From: DASUPK01 sp036520315
Lineage (GTDB): Bacteria > Actinomycetota > Thermoleophilia > Solirubrobacterales > 70-9
Assembly (NCBI GenBank): GCA_036520315.1
Contig: DATDJZ010000165.1
Coordinates: 1 to 38,485, forward strand
Direction: 5' to 3'
DNA length: 38,485 nucleotides
In this document: positions 23,661 to 31,774 of the stretch, piece by piece
Position numbering within the stretch: the first letter of the stretch is position 1
Layout of the letters: every line of letters starts with the position of its first letter
Made by a program: the position numbers and the translations under genes
The notes under the pieces: model-generated
Databases searched by the model: none
What the model was told of the DNA's origin: nothing
What the model saw: only the letters and a program-made list of their open reading frames with translations

Positions 23661-25037
23661 TCAGCCACGAATCAACGCCAGCACCTCGTCCCGCTTCGCT
23701 TCCATGTCCTCGCGGGAGACGAGCGATTCGAGGTTGAGGCGGAGCAACGGCTCGGTGTTGGAGGGCCGCACGTTGAAGTGCCAGTCGGAGTAGTCGATCG
23801 AGACCCCGTCGAGCCTGGTGATCTCCCCGTCCGAGTAGCGATCGGCGATCTCCTCCATCTTGGCCTGCTGGTCCGCGACCTCCGAGTTGATCTCCCCGGA
23901 GATGAAGTACTTGGAGCGGAACTCGTCCATCAGGTCGGAGAGCGGGCGGCCCTCACGTGAGACCAGCTCGAGCATGAGCAGGGCCGGCATCGTTCCCGAG
24001 TCGGCGCAGTAGAAGTCGCGGAAGTAGTAATGCCCTGAGACCTCCCCGCCGAAGACGGCGCCGGTCTCGCGCATCCGGATCTTGAAGAAGGCGTGTCCGA
24101 CGCGGCTCAGGTCGGACTTCCCGCCGGCCGCGGCGACGGTGTCGGCCACCGCGCGGCTCGAGCGCGGGTCGTAGAGGATCGTTGAGCCAGGCTTCTTGGC
24201 GAGGGCGGCGCGGGCCAGCAGCGCACAGACGAAGTCCCCGTCGGCGAAGCTGCCGGTGTCGTCGATGAAGAAGCAGCGGTCCGCGTCGCCGTCCCAGGCG
24301 ATCGCGAGATCGAAGCCGCTCTTCTTGACGTGCTCGACGAGCATGCGTCGGTTCTCCTCCAAGAACGGATTCGGGCCGGCCTCGGGGAAGTTGCCGTCCG
24401 GCACCCAGCGGCTCGGGGTGACGTCGAGGTCGAGCTGCTCGAGCAGAGGCCCGACCATCGGCCCGGCCATGCCGTCGCTGCCGTCGGCCAGGATCCGAAG
24501 AGGCCCGATCATCCCGGGATCGATGAGGGAGAGCATGTGCTCGTGGAAGTCGGGATAGATGTCGACCTCCTGGACGCTGCCCCCGCCGGGTGGATCCGGA
24601 AGACCTGCTTCGATCTGCGCCCTGACCTCCTGGATGCCGGCGTCCCCCGAGAGGGCGAGGGCGCCCTCCCTCAACAGCTTGACCCCGGTGTACTTCTTCG
24701 GGTTGTGCGAGGCGGTGACCATCGCACCTCCATCGAGCTCGCGCGAGCCGACCAGGTAGTAGCTCAGTTCGGTGGCGATCTGACCGGCGTCCAGGACGGC
24801 GACGCCCTCCTCGACCAGGCCCCTACGCACACCGTCCGCCATCTCCGGCGAGCTCAGGCGCATGTCATGACCGAGGCCGACGTGCAGCTCCGCGGTCTCC
24901 TTCCCACGGATGCGGGCAAGCACCCGCGCGTAGGCGCGTCCGATCAGATGCGCGGTCTCGGCGTCGAGCTCCTCGCCGTAGATGCCGCGGATGTCGTAGG
25001 CCTTGAAGATGCCCGGGGGTGGAGCGCTGATAGCCAT
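23661..25037 (-). CDS. manB: Phosphomannomutase/phosphoglucomutase
   Basis: The 458-residue alpha-D-phosphohexomutase shows all four signatures: the phosphoserine loop VTASHNP, the metal loop WDGDADRCF, the sugar loop GGEVSGHYYF and the phosphate loop RPSNTEPLLRL. The N-terminal FKAYDIRGIYGEEL is typical of PMM/PGM enzymes. It interconverts hexose 6- and 1-phosphates for cell-wall and polysaccharide precursors; sugar preference cannot be read from sequence. It starts 2 nt after the HIT gene, so the two are co-transcribed. The symbol manB is provisional. Confidence 0.93.
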   Translation of the reverse strand: MAISAPPPGIFKAYDIRGIYGEELDAETAHLIGRAYARVLARIRGKETAELHVGLGHDMRLSSPEMADGVRRGLVEEGVAVLDAGQIATELSYYLVGSRELDGGAMVTASHNPKKYTGVKLLREGALALSGDAGIQEVRAQIEAGLPDPPGGGSVQEVDIYPDFHEHMLSLIDPGMIGPLRILADGSDGMAGPMVGPLLEQLDLDVTPSRWVPDGNFPEAGPNPFLEENRRMLVEHVKKSGFDLAIAWDGDADRCFFIDDTGSFADGDFVCALLARAALAKKPGSTILYDPRSSRAVADTVAAAGGKSDLSRVGHAFFKIRMRETGAVFGGEVSGHYYFRDFYCADSGTMPALLMLELVSREGRPLSDLMDEFRSKYFISGEINSEVADQQAKMEEIADRYSDGEITRLDGVSIDYSDWHFNVRPSNTEPLLRLNLESLVSREDMEAKRDEVLALIRG

Positions 25038-25039
25038 CG

Positions 25040-25525
25040 TCAGTCGAACGCTCCCTTCAGCGTCGCGTAGCTGTCCTCGAGCGTCTCGTTCATCACCCGG
25101 GTGTCGCCGAGCACCGGCATGAAGTTGGTGTCGCCGCCCCAGCGGGGGACGACGTGCATGTGGATGTGATGCTCGACACCGGCGCCCGCTACTCGCCCCT
25201 GGTTGAAGCCGACGTTGTAGCCGTGCGGGGCGTAGCTCGTCTCGAGCGCGGAGATCGCGCGCTGCGCCAGCGACATGATCTCGGCCATCGTCTCGTCGTC
25301 GAGTGCCTGGAGCTGCGCGATGTGCTCGTAGGGGGCCACCATCAGGTGCCCGTTCGTATACGGGAACTTGTTGAGGATCACGAAGCAGCGCTCCCCGCGC
25401 TTCACGATGAGGTTCGCATCATCGTCCGCGGGATCGAGCGCCGCGCAGAAGATGCATTCCGACTCTTTGTCCTTTGAGGCGTCCTTCACGTACTCGAGCC
25501 GCCAGGGGGCCCAGATTCGCTGCAC
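25040..25525 (-). CDS. HIT-family AP4A phosphorylase/hydrolase-like protein (second copy)
   Basis: The 161-residue protein begins MQRIWAPWRLEYVKDA, typical of the actinobacterial and cyanobacterial HIT proteins annotated as AP4A phosphorylases. It has the zinc-type CIFC pair, FPYTNGHLMVAPYEH and the His triad HHIHMHVVPRW. It probably acts on diadenosine polyphosphates. The GTG at 25525 is preceded by TACGAT and exactly 6 nt, so the gene appears leaderless and leads the operon HIT, phosphohexomutase, MBL-fold hydrolase, lipid kinase. Confidence 0.92.
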   Translation of the reverse strand: MQRIWAPWRLEYVKDASKDKESECIFCAALDPADDDANLIVKRGERCFVILNKFPYTNGHLMVAPYEHIAQLQALDDETMAEIMSLAQRAISALETSYAPHGYNVGFNQGRVAGAGVEHHIHMHVVPRWGGDTNFMPVLGDTRVMNETLEDSYATLKGAFD

Positions 25526-25531
25526 TCCGGG

Positions 25532-25537
25532 ATCGTA
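25532..25537 (-). promoter_or_regulatory. -10 box (TACGAT) abutting the upstream CDF stop codon
   Basis: TACGAT (25537-25532) lies immediately after the TAA stop (25540-25538) of the upstream CDF gene on the same strand, and is followed by 6 nt and the GTG of the HIT gene. Confidence 0.5.
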
Positions 25538-26287
25538 TTAGTGCGAATGCGCGCGTCCGCTCACCGTGAGCCACGACTGCCGGGTGATGCGGAGGATGAC
25601 GCCGGTGATGACGATCGCGATCACCGGGTCGGCGAGCGGCAGGCCGACGGCGACGAGGCCGGCGCTGAGCAGCACGCCGAGGCTGACAAAGCCATCGGCC
25701 CGAGCGTGATGGCCGTCGGCGACCAGGGCGGGGCTGCCGAGCCGTCGGCCGGCGCCCAACCGGATCTGGGCAGCCGCCTCGTTGCCGGCGAAGCCGACCG
25801 CTCCCGCGAGACCGAGGGCGAGGAGGTGGGTGGGAGCGTGGGGGTCGATGATCTTCTCGATCGCGATCACGCCGGCCACGCAGGCGCTGGCGAAGATCGC
25901 GAACACCACCGCAAGCCCGGCGTAGCGCTCCGCCCTCGCCGAGCGGAGCGCGAACGCCGCACCAAGCGGGAGGGCCGTGAGCGCGTCCCCGAAGTTGTGG
26001 ATCAGGTCGGCTAGCAGCGCGACGCTGTGGGTCGCGGCGTAAATGACGGCCTGGATGGCGGCGGTGGCGCCGAGCACGCCGAGCGAGAGCCCGACGGCGC
26101 GCAGTCCCTCGCGGGAGCGCTTGATCGAGTCGTCGACCAGGCCGTGAGTGTGCGAGTGCTCGTGGCCGTGCGTGTCCGGGCGCGTCGCCAGGCGGGAGCG
26201 GCGGGGGTGTCGGAGATGACGGTGTGGCCCCGCCGAGGGATGCTCGTGCACGTACCCGCCATGCACGTGTAGTGCGGCCTCGGCCAT
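25538..26287 (-). CDS. Cation diffusion facilitator (CDF) metal exporter
   Basis: The 249-residue protein has a His-rich N-terminus (HVHGGYVHEHPSAGPHRH and a second HGHEHSHTHG run), then about six membrane segments. The metal-site motifs in TM2 (LLADLIHNFGDA) and TM5 (LVADGHHARADGFVSLG) have the HxxxD pattern typical of zinc-type CDF exporters. The usual C-terminal cytoplasmic domain is almost absent; the protein ends at GRAHSH soon after TM6. The SD GAGGAG overlaps the corA stop, and the gap is 7 nt, so it is co-transcribed with corA. Confidence 0.92.
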   Translation of the reverse strand: MAEAALHVHGGYVHEHPSAGPHRHLRHPRRSRLATRPDTHGHEHSHTHGLVDDSIKRSREGLRAVGLSLGVLGATAAIQAVIYAATHSVALLADLIHNFGDALTALPLGAAFALRSARAERYAGLAVVFAIFASACVAGVIAIEKIIDPHAPTHLLALGLAGAVGFAGNEAAAQIRLGAGRRLGSPALVADGHHARADGFVSLGVLLSAGLVAVGLPLADPVIAIVITGVILRITRQSWLTVSGRAHSH

Positions 26288-26294
26288 CGGCTCC

Positions 26295-27320
26295 TCAGAA
26301 CCAGCCGCGGCGTTTGAAGAAGTAGATCATCCCGCCCATCAGCCCGAGCATGGCGACGATCAAGATCCAGAAGACCGTGCTCGACGAGCTCGCAGGATCA
26401 CCGCCGCCCGGGAGGCCGACGTTCATTCCCCAGATGCTCGCCACCAGCGTCGCCGGGAGGAACACGATGCTGAACACCGTCAGGATCCGGAGAGCATCGT
26501 TGAACTGGTGTGCGATCACCGATTCGTTCGTGTCCTCCAGCGCCTCGACGACCTCCTTGTAGTTCTCGAGCATGTCCCAGATCCGCTCCTGCGCGTCGAC
26601 GATGTCGTCGAAGTAGATCTCCAAATCCATCTCGGGGGAGAGGTACCGCTCCTTCACCTTTTCGAGATCGCGCAGGACGGGACGCTGGGGGCGGATCACC
26701 TTCCGGAAGTTGATGATCTCCTGCTTGACGTTGGAGATGTCCCGCACGATCTCCTCGGAGCGGCCCTCGAAGATCTCCTCCTCGAGCACGTCCAGCTTGT
26801 TCCCGATCTTGCGCAGCATCGGGAAGCAGTAGTCGAAGCCGTCGTCGACGATCCGGTAGAGCAGGTATCCGGAGCCGCGGCTGAACAGTTGGTCGCGGAG
26901 CTCCTCCTTCTGGCGGCAGCGCTCGAACAGGTACTCGACGGGCTGCAGCGGCTGATTCGGGATCGTGATCAGGAAACCGGCGCCGACGAAGATGTCGAGC
27001 TCGCCGGCGTTCAGCCGTCCCGCGGCAGGGTCGAAGATCGGAAACTGGAGGACGATGAAGAGGTAATCGTCGTAGACGTCGATCTTCGGCCGCTGGTTGC
27101 GGGAGAGGACGTCCTCGTAATCGAGCGCGTGGAAGTCGAAGTTCTCCTCGAGCCAGGCCTGCTCGAGCGATCCGGGCCGGTCGACCTTCACCCAGCGGAG
27201 GCCCTCCGCCGCGATCTCCTCGACCTTGGGCGCCTGGGGCTCAGGCGGAAGCGGCGCGAGCTCGCCGGTGCGGGTCCTGCGCAGTCTGGGGCGAGGGAGG
27301 TTCGGCATCTTCCCCACCAT
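26295..27320 (-). CDS. corA: CorA-family divalent metal (Mg2+/Co2+) transporter
   Basis: The 341-residue protein has the long soluble funnel domain with coiled helices (NKLDVLEEEIFEGRSEEIVRD, DMLENYKEVVEALEDTNESV), two C-terminal membrane helices (ILTVFSIVFLPATLVASIW and VFWILIVAMLGLMGGMIYFF) and the signature GMN between them, with a basic tail KRRGWF. It forms a pentameric magnesium channel. The ATG at 27320 directly follows copy 4 of the SD-hairpin element. A TACAGT box at 27393-27388 is a candidate -10, giving a leader of about 60 nt. Confidence 0.94.
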   Translation of the reverse strand: MVGKMPNLPRPRLRRTRTGELAPLPPEPQAPKVEEIAAEGLRWVKVDRPGSLEQAWLEENFDFHALDYEDVLSRNQRPKIDVYDDYLFIVLQFPIFDPAAGRLNAGELDIFVGAGFLITIPNQPLQPVEYLFERCRQKEELRDQLFSRGSGYLLYRIVDDGFDYCFPMLRKIGNKLDVLEEEIFEGRSEEIVRDISNVKQEIINFRKVIRPQRPVLRDLEKVKERYLSPEMDLEIYFDDIVDAQERIWDMLENYKEVVEALEDTNESVIAHQFNDALRILTVFSIVFLPATLVASIWGMNVGLPGGGDPASSSSTVFWILIVAMLGLMGGMIYFFKRRGWF

Positions 27321-27353
27321 CAGACGGGTTGCTCCTCTCGGAGCACCCTCGCG
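27321..27353 (-). repeat. SD-hairpin element, copy 4 (33 nt, before corA)
   Basis: On the minus strand: CGCGA, GGGTGCTCC, a GAGA loop of GNRA type, GGAGCAACCC with the bulged A, GTCTG, then the corA ATG. The compact form shows the stem most clearly. It lies in the corA leader with no gene directly upstream. Confidence 0.75.
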
Positions 27354-27463
27354 TCAAGTTCGTCGCTTCCATTTCCATCGTCAGCTCACTGTACCCCGAC
27401 GGGACCCCAACGGGCGCAGTGATTGGCCCGGATGCGCATGTAAATGCGGAACACGGGCGTTGC

Positions 27464-27469
27464 TATATT
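27464..27469 (+). promoter_or_regulatory. -10 box (TATATT) upstream of the SAM riboswitch
   Basis: TATATT would start transcription near 27476, just before the riboswitch P1 helix. No clear -35 is visible at 17 bp. Confidence 0.4.
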
Positions 27470-27483
27470 GCCCTGCACATAAG

Positions 27484-27593
27484 CACCACATCAAGAGGGG
27501 TGGAGGGACTGGCCCGATGAAACCCCGGCAACCCCCTCGGATCTCGGTCCGAGGAAGGTGCCAACTCCAGCAGGTGTTGCGGTTTTGGTGATG
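27484..27593 (+). promoter_or_regulatory. SAM-I (S-box) riboswitch aptamer
   Basis: The core matches the S-box consensus: AAGAGGGGTGGAGGGACTGG, CCCGATGAAACC, CCGGCAACC, a variable P3 hairpin CTCGG/CCGAG, then GGTGCCAACTCC and CAGCAGG. P1 can form from CATCA (27489-27493) with TGATG (27589-27593), extended by neighbours. Binding of S-adenosylmethionine would normally switch the downstream gene off. Confidence 0.93.
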
Positions 27594-27628
27594 AAGCGCC
27601 TGGAAGATGTGGGAGAGCTCCTCGACAG

Positions 27629-27664
27629 GACCTCCGCCCACTGAAGACCAGGCGGAGGTCTTTC
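27629..27664 (+). terminator. Riboswitch expression platform: intrinsic terminator
   Basis: GACCTCCGCC (27629-27638) and GGCGGAGGTC (27651-27660) form a perfect 10-bp stem followed by TTTC. Flanking it, GCTCCTC (27618-27624) is complementary to GAGGAGC (27670-27676), which contains the Shine-Dalgarno sequence of the next gene. The OFF state could therefore both terminate transcription and hide the ribosome site. Confidence 0.8.
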
Positions 27665-27678
27665 ACGTAGAGGAGCCA

Positions 27679-28914
27679 ATGGCGGTCGAGTCTCTGAAAT
27701 GCAAGGAATGCGGGGAGAGCTATCCGCTCGACGCCCGCTTCGTCTGTGAGCAGTGCTTCGGGCCGCTCGAGGTCTCGTACGACTACTCCGGCTTCGATCC
27801 CGAGGAGGCGCGGCGGAAGATCCAGGCCGGCTCGCGTGGCATCTGGCGCTATTCGGACTTCCTACCCTTCGAGAGCCGGCCGAGCGACCCGCTCGAGCCC
27901 GGGCTCACACCGCTGATCCGCGCCGACCGGCTCGCCACGCGGCTCGGGCTGGGTGAGGTCTGGATCAAGAACGACGCCGCCAACCCGACGCACTCCTTCA
28001 AGGATCGCGTCGTCGCGGTGGCGGTCGCCAAGGCGCAGGAGCTCGGTTTCGAGACCGTCGCCTGCGCCTCGACCGGGAACCTCGCCAACGCGGTGGCCGC
28101 CCGCGCGGCCGCGGCCGGTCTGGACTCCTACGTCTTCGTGCCCGCCGACCTCGAGGAGCAGAAGCTGCTCGCGACCGGCATCTACGGCACCAACCTGGTC
28201 GGCATCCGCGGCACCTACGACGACGTCAACCGACTCTGTACCGAGCTCAGCCAGACGCACCCCTGGGCGTTCGTCAACGTCAACCTCCGCCCCTACTATT
28301 CGGAGGGATCCAAGACGCTCGCCTTCGAGACGATCGAACAGCTCGGCTGGAAGCTACCGGACCGCGTCGTCGCCCCGATTGCCTCCGGGTCGATGTTCAC
28401 CAAGGTGGCCAAGGGCATGCGCGACTGGATCGAGCTGGGGCTGGTCCAGGGCGATCTGCCGACCTTCTGCGGCGCCCAGGCCCTCGGCTGTTCGCCGGTG
28501 GCCACCGCGTTCGCAGAGGGCTGGGACGTCTGCAAGCCCGAGCGACAGCCCGAGACGATCGCGAAGAGCCTCGCGATCGGCGACCCGGCCGACGGCCCCT
28601 ACGCGCTCGAGCTGGCGCGCGCCAGCGGCGGCGTGATCGAGTCCGTCACCGACGAGGAGATTCGTGGGGGAATCCGTCTGCTCGCCGAGACGACCGGCGT
28701 CTTCACCGAGACTGCGGGGGGAGTGACCGTCGCGGTCCTCAGCAAGCTCGCGGAGGCGGGCGAGATCGGTCCGGACGAACGGTTGGTGGCCTACATCACC
28801 GGTGAGGGGCTCAAGACCCTCGACGCCGCGCGCGAGGCGTTCCGGATGCACGAGCTCGAGCCGACTCTTGATGCATTCGAGGAGGAGTTCGGGACCGCGG
28901 AGGTCTCGGCGTAG
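27679..28914 (+). CDS. thrC: Threonine-synthase-like PLP enzyme under SAM riboswitch control
   Basis: The 411-residue fold-type II PLP enzyme has an N-terminal four-Cys zinc ribbon (Cys8, 11, 23, 26), then TPLIRADRLATRLGL, the PLP lysine Lys108 in NPTHSFKDRV, ACASTGNLANAVAARAA and a C-terminal ETAGGVTVAVLSKL. By sequence it is a threonine synthase (phosphohomoserine to threonine). The SAM riboswitch and the MoaD-like gene 44 nt downstream suggest it instead makes homocysteine from an activated homoserine and a carrier thiocarboxylate. The ATG at 27679 follows GAGGAG. The symbol thrC reflects similarity only. Confidence 0.9.
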   Translation: MAVESLKCKECGESYPLDARFVCEQCFGPLEVSYDYSGFDPEEARRKIQAGSRGIWRYSDFLPFESRPSDPLEPGLTPLIRADRLATRLGLGEVWIKNDAANPTHSFKDRVVAVAVAKAQELGFETVACASTGNLANAVAARAAAAGLDSYVFVPADLEEQKLLATGIYGTNLVGIRGTYDDVNRLCTELSQTHPWAFVNVNLRPYYSEGSKTLAFETIEQLGWKLPDRVVAPIASGSMFTKVAKGMRDWIELGLVQGDLPTFCGAQALGCSPVATAFAEGWDVCKPERQPETIAKSLAIGDPADGPYALELARASGGVIESVTDEEIRGGIRLLAETTGVFTETAGGVTVAVLSKLAEAGEIGPDERLVAYITGEGLKTLDAAREAFRMHELEPTLDAFEEEFGTAEVSA

Positions 28915-28958
28915 TCCGATCGTCGACTGTCAGCGATGACTAAGATTCCCGCCCGACG

Positions 28959-29231
28959 ATGAGCGTCACCGTGAAGATCCCGGCCCAGCTCCGCGCCGCC
29001 ACCGGCGGTGAGGGCGAGCTCGAGGTGGACGGGTCCACGGTGGGTGAGGCGCTCGACGCGGTCTTCGATCAGCACGAGGGCCTGCGCGAACGGATCACCC
29101 AGGATGGTGACCTGCGCCGGTTCGTCAACGTCTACGTATCGGGTGAGGACATCCGCTTCCAGGACGGGCTCGACACCCCCGTCTCCGAGGGCGACGAGGT
29201 GACGATCCTGCCGGCGGTCGCCGGAGGCTGA
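28959..29231 (+). CDS. MoaD/ThiS-like ubiquitin-fold sulfur carrier
   Basis: The 90-residue beta-grasp protein starts SVTVKIPAQLRAATGG and ends with EGDEVTILPAVAGG, the C-terminal Gly-Gly required for adenylation and thiocarboxylate formation. It resembles MoaD, ThiS and CysO. Neighbouring molybdopterin or thiamine genes are absent, and it sits directly after the SAM-riboswitch-controlled PLP enzyme, so a sulfur-donor role for that enzyme is likely. No activating E1-like (MoeB/ThiF) gene is in the window. TAAGAT (28941-28946) may give a second promoter. Confidence 0.9.
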   Translation: MSVTVKIPAQLRAATGGEGELEVDGSTVGEALDAVFDQHEGLRERITQDGDLRRFVNVYVSGEDIRFQDGLDTPVSEGDEVTILPAVAGG

Positions 29232-29237
29232 TCACCG

Positions 29238-31715
29238 GTGATCACTCGGCGGACGCGGGTCGCCGCTGGGTTCGTGCTCGCCTCCTTTCTGTTCGCCGGC
29301 ACACCGACGGCCTCGGCGCAGGTCGGGTCCGGGGCTCTGCGCGCAGACGTCAGCGGCGATCCGTGGCATCTGTCTCTCACCGATGGATCCGGTCAGCCGG
29401 TGCTCAGCGAGAACCGGGGTCTCGGCACCGGGCCGACGGGAACCCTCGGTTTCAGCACAGGAACCGGTTGGTCCCACGCGACACGGGTTGCGTCAGGCGG
29501 GATGCAGGGCGGGGCGTTCGTGGCCCAACTGGAGACGACGGATCCGACCCACGGCATCCAGGTTCGGATCGAGCCGCAATCGGACGGGATCATCCACCTG
29601 ACCGCCTCGGTGACCGGGCCGTCGGCGGGGGTGACGGCGATCGGGATCGGCTTCGATGCCCGGCCGGCGGAGCGGTTCCTCGGCTTTGGTGAGCGCTCCA
29701 ACGCGGTGGACCAGCGCGGCAACGAGGTCGAGAACTACGTCTCGGACGGTCCCTACGCGCCGGCCGACCGCCCGTTGATCGGACCTTTCATCCCTCCCCA
29801 GGGGTGGGATCCGCGCGACGACGCCACCTACTTCCCGGTTCCGTGGCTGCTCTCGACCGCCGGCTACGGGGTACTGCTGGGAAACGACGAAACCAGCTAC
29901 TTCCGGCTGGGGAGCTCCGAGCCGTCGGCCTGGAGCGTCGAGGCGGAGTCGACGAGCCTCGACCTGCGCTTCCTCGCCGGGCCCTCACCCGCGGACGCGC
30001 TGCGCCGCCTGACCGAGCTGACCGGCCGCCAGCCGCCGGCGGCCGCGCCCTGGGTATTCGGGCCCTGGTACCAGCCCACCGGCTCCGACCAGCTGGCCCA
30101 GGCGCGGAGCATGCGGTCCGCCGATGTTCCGGGGTCGGCGGTCAACACCTTCCTGCACTACCTGCCCTGCGGGGCGCAGCAGGGGGTCGAGTCCCAGCAG
30201 CCGCCGTTCACCGCCGGCTTCCACGAGCTCGGCTACGCGATCACCACCTACTTCAACCCGATGATCTGCACCAGCTATCAGCCGGCCTACTCTCAGGCCG
30301 CCGCCGCGGGCGTGCTCAACACCAACCAGCTCGATCTGCCGTACGTCTACAACCTAAACACGGGCAACCTGTTCAGCCCCGTCTCGCAATTCGATTTCAC
30401 GGCGCCTGGAACCCAATCGTTCTGGAACCGGCTGATCGGCGAGGCGGTCGGGCACGGCTACGACGGCTGGATGGAGGATTTCGGCGAGTACACGCCGCTC
30501 GATGCCAGGTCCGCCGACGGCACGCCGGGGACGCAGATGCACAACCGCTATCCGACGCTCTACCACTGCGCGACGTTCGACTATGCGCGCGGCGCCCCGC
30601 ACCCGGTGGCGCCGTACGTCCGCTCGGGATGGACCGGTACGCAGCGCTGCGCCCAGATCGTCTGGGGCGGCGATCCGACCACCGACTGGGGCTACGACGG
30701 GCTGGACTCGGCGATCAAGCAGGCCCTCTCACTGGGAACGTCGGGGATTTCGCGGTGGGGCTCGGACATCGGCGGCTACTTCGGCGCGCTCGGGGGGAAG
30801 CTGACGCCCGAGCTGCTCACCCGGTGGATCGAGTTCGGCGCGGTCTCCGGCGTGATGCGGACGGAGGCCAACGGCTTCAACCTCGGCCCCAACACCCGCC
30901 CGCAGATCTTCGACCCCGGGATCCTGCCCGTTTGGCGCCGTTACGCAAGGCTCCGCACGCAGCTCTACCCGTACCTGCTTGCCGCTGACGGCAACTACCG
31001 CCGGACCGGCATGCCGCTGATGCGTGACCTCGCCCTGGTCTACCCCGGCGACGCCACCGCCGCGGGACACGAGGACGAGTTCATGTTCGGACCCGATCTG
31101 CTGGCAGCACCGGTGCACCAACCGGGCCAGACACGCCGTGAGGTCTATCTGCCGGCAGGCCGGTGGATCGACTTCTGGCGCGCCCTCAGCTACCGAAGCG
31201 GTGATGGGTCACTCCGCCTGCGTCCAGCCAAGGAGCTGAAGGGCGGGCGCATCGTCAGCGCTCCGGCGCCGCTCGAGGAGCTGCCCCTGATGGTGCGGGC
31301 GGGCGCGATCCTGCCGCTCCTGCCGGCGGACACGCAGACGCTGGCGGGATACGGCACGGAGTCGACGGTGGGACTGGATGACGTCGGGAAGCGTCTCCAC
31401 CTGATCGCCTTTCCTCGCGGGAAGTCGAAGTCGCCATTCGGGGAGAACGGTGGGCTGCGCTCAAAGGAGCGCAAGCACTCGTGGAAGCTGACGATCCGGC
31501 GCGCGAAGCGCTACCGGATCACCCTGGATGCGTCCCTGACCACCCTGCGCCACAAGCTCAGGCCGTGCGAGGTGCGCCTCGATGGTCACAAGCTCAGTCG
31601 CAAGACGTGGTCGGTGAAGAAGGGGGCGCTGACCGTCCGGTTCCGCACGAAGGGCAAGGTCGCGCACCTGGGCGTCCTCGATCGCGCGCGCTGCCGGCCA
31701 TCTGCGAGCGGGTAG
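29238..31715 (+). CDS. Secreted GH31-family alpha-glycosidase
   Basis: The 825-residue protein has a signal peptide (MITRRTRVAAGFVLASFLFA, cleavage near ASAQ), an N-terminal beta-sandwich, and a GH31 TIM barrel. The nucleophile is Asp414 in DGWMEDFGEYTP and the probable acid/base is Asp479 in VWGGDPTTDW; SGISRWGSDIGGYFG is also typical. GH31 covers alpha-glucosidases, alpha-xylosidases and sulfoquinovosidases, and specificity is not settled. The DFGEYTP form resembles bacterial alpha-glucosidase/YihQ-like members. The C-terminal about 90 residues form a basic beta-rich tail. The GTG follows GGAGG, 6 nt after the MoaD-like gene. Confidence 0.9.
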   Translation: MITRRTRVAAGFVLASFLFAGTPTASAQVGSGALRADVSGDPWHLSLTDGSGQPVLSENRGLGTGPTGTLGFSTGTGWSHATRVASGGMQGGAFVAQLETTDPTHGIQVRIEPQSDGIIHLTASVTGPSAGVTAIGIGFDARPAERFLGFGERSNAVDQRGNEVENYVSDGPYAPADRPLIGPFIPPQGWDPRDDATYFPVPWLLSTAGYGVLLGNDETSYFRLGSSEPSAWSVEAESTSLDLRFLAGPSPADALRRLTELTGRQPPAAAPWVFGPWYQPTGSDQLAQARSMRSADVPGSAVNTFLHYLPCGAQQGVESQQPPFTAGFHELGYAITTYFNPMICTSYQPAYSQAAAAGVLNTNQLDLPYVYNLNTGNLFSPVSQFDFTAPGTQSFWNRLIGEAVGHGYDGWMEDFGEYTPLDARSADGTPGTQMHNRYPTLYHCATFDYARGAPHPVAPYVRSGWTGTQRCAQIVWGGDPTTDWGYDGLDSAIKQALSLGTSGISRWGSDIGGYFGALGGKLTPELLTRWIEFGAVSGVMRTEANGFNLGPNTRPQIFDPGILPVWRRYARLRTQLYPYLLAADGNYRRTGMPLMRDLALVYPGDATAAGHEDEFMFGPDLLAAPVHQPGQTRREVYLPAGRWIDFWRALSYRSGDGSLRLRPAKELKGGRIVSAPAPLEELPLMVRAGAILPLLPADTQTLAGYGTESTVGLDDVGKRLHLIAFPRGKSKSPFGENGGLRSKERKHSWKLTIRRAKRYRITLDASLTTLRHKLRPCEVRLDGHKLSRKTWSVKKGALTVRFRTKGKVAHLGVLDRARCRPSASG

Positions 31716-31774
31716 GGATTCGTCGCGAAGCGTGCGAAACGTCTGCATCGTCTGAGTGCCAGGATGCGGAGCCG

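Noticed and set aside
29484..29500. ACGGGTTGCG inside the GH31 gene, resembling the SD-hairpin element on the minus strand
   Set aside because: The partner arm is missing, it lies inside conserved coding sequence, and no start codon follows at the fixed spacing.
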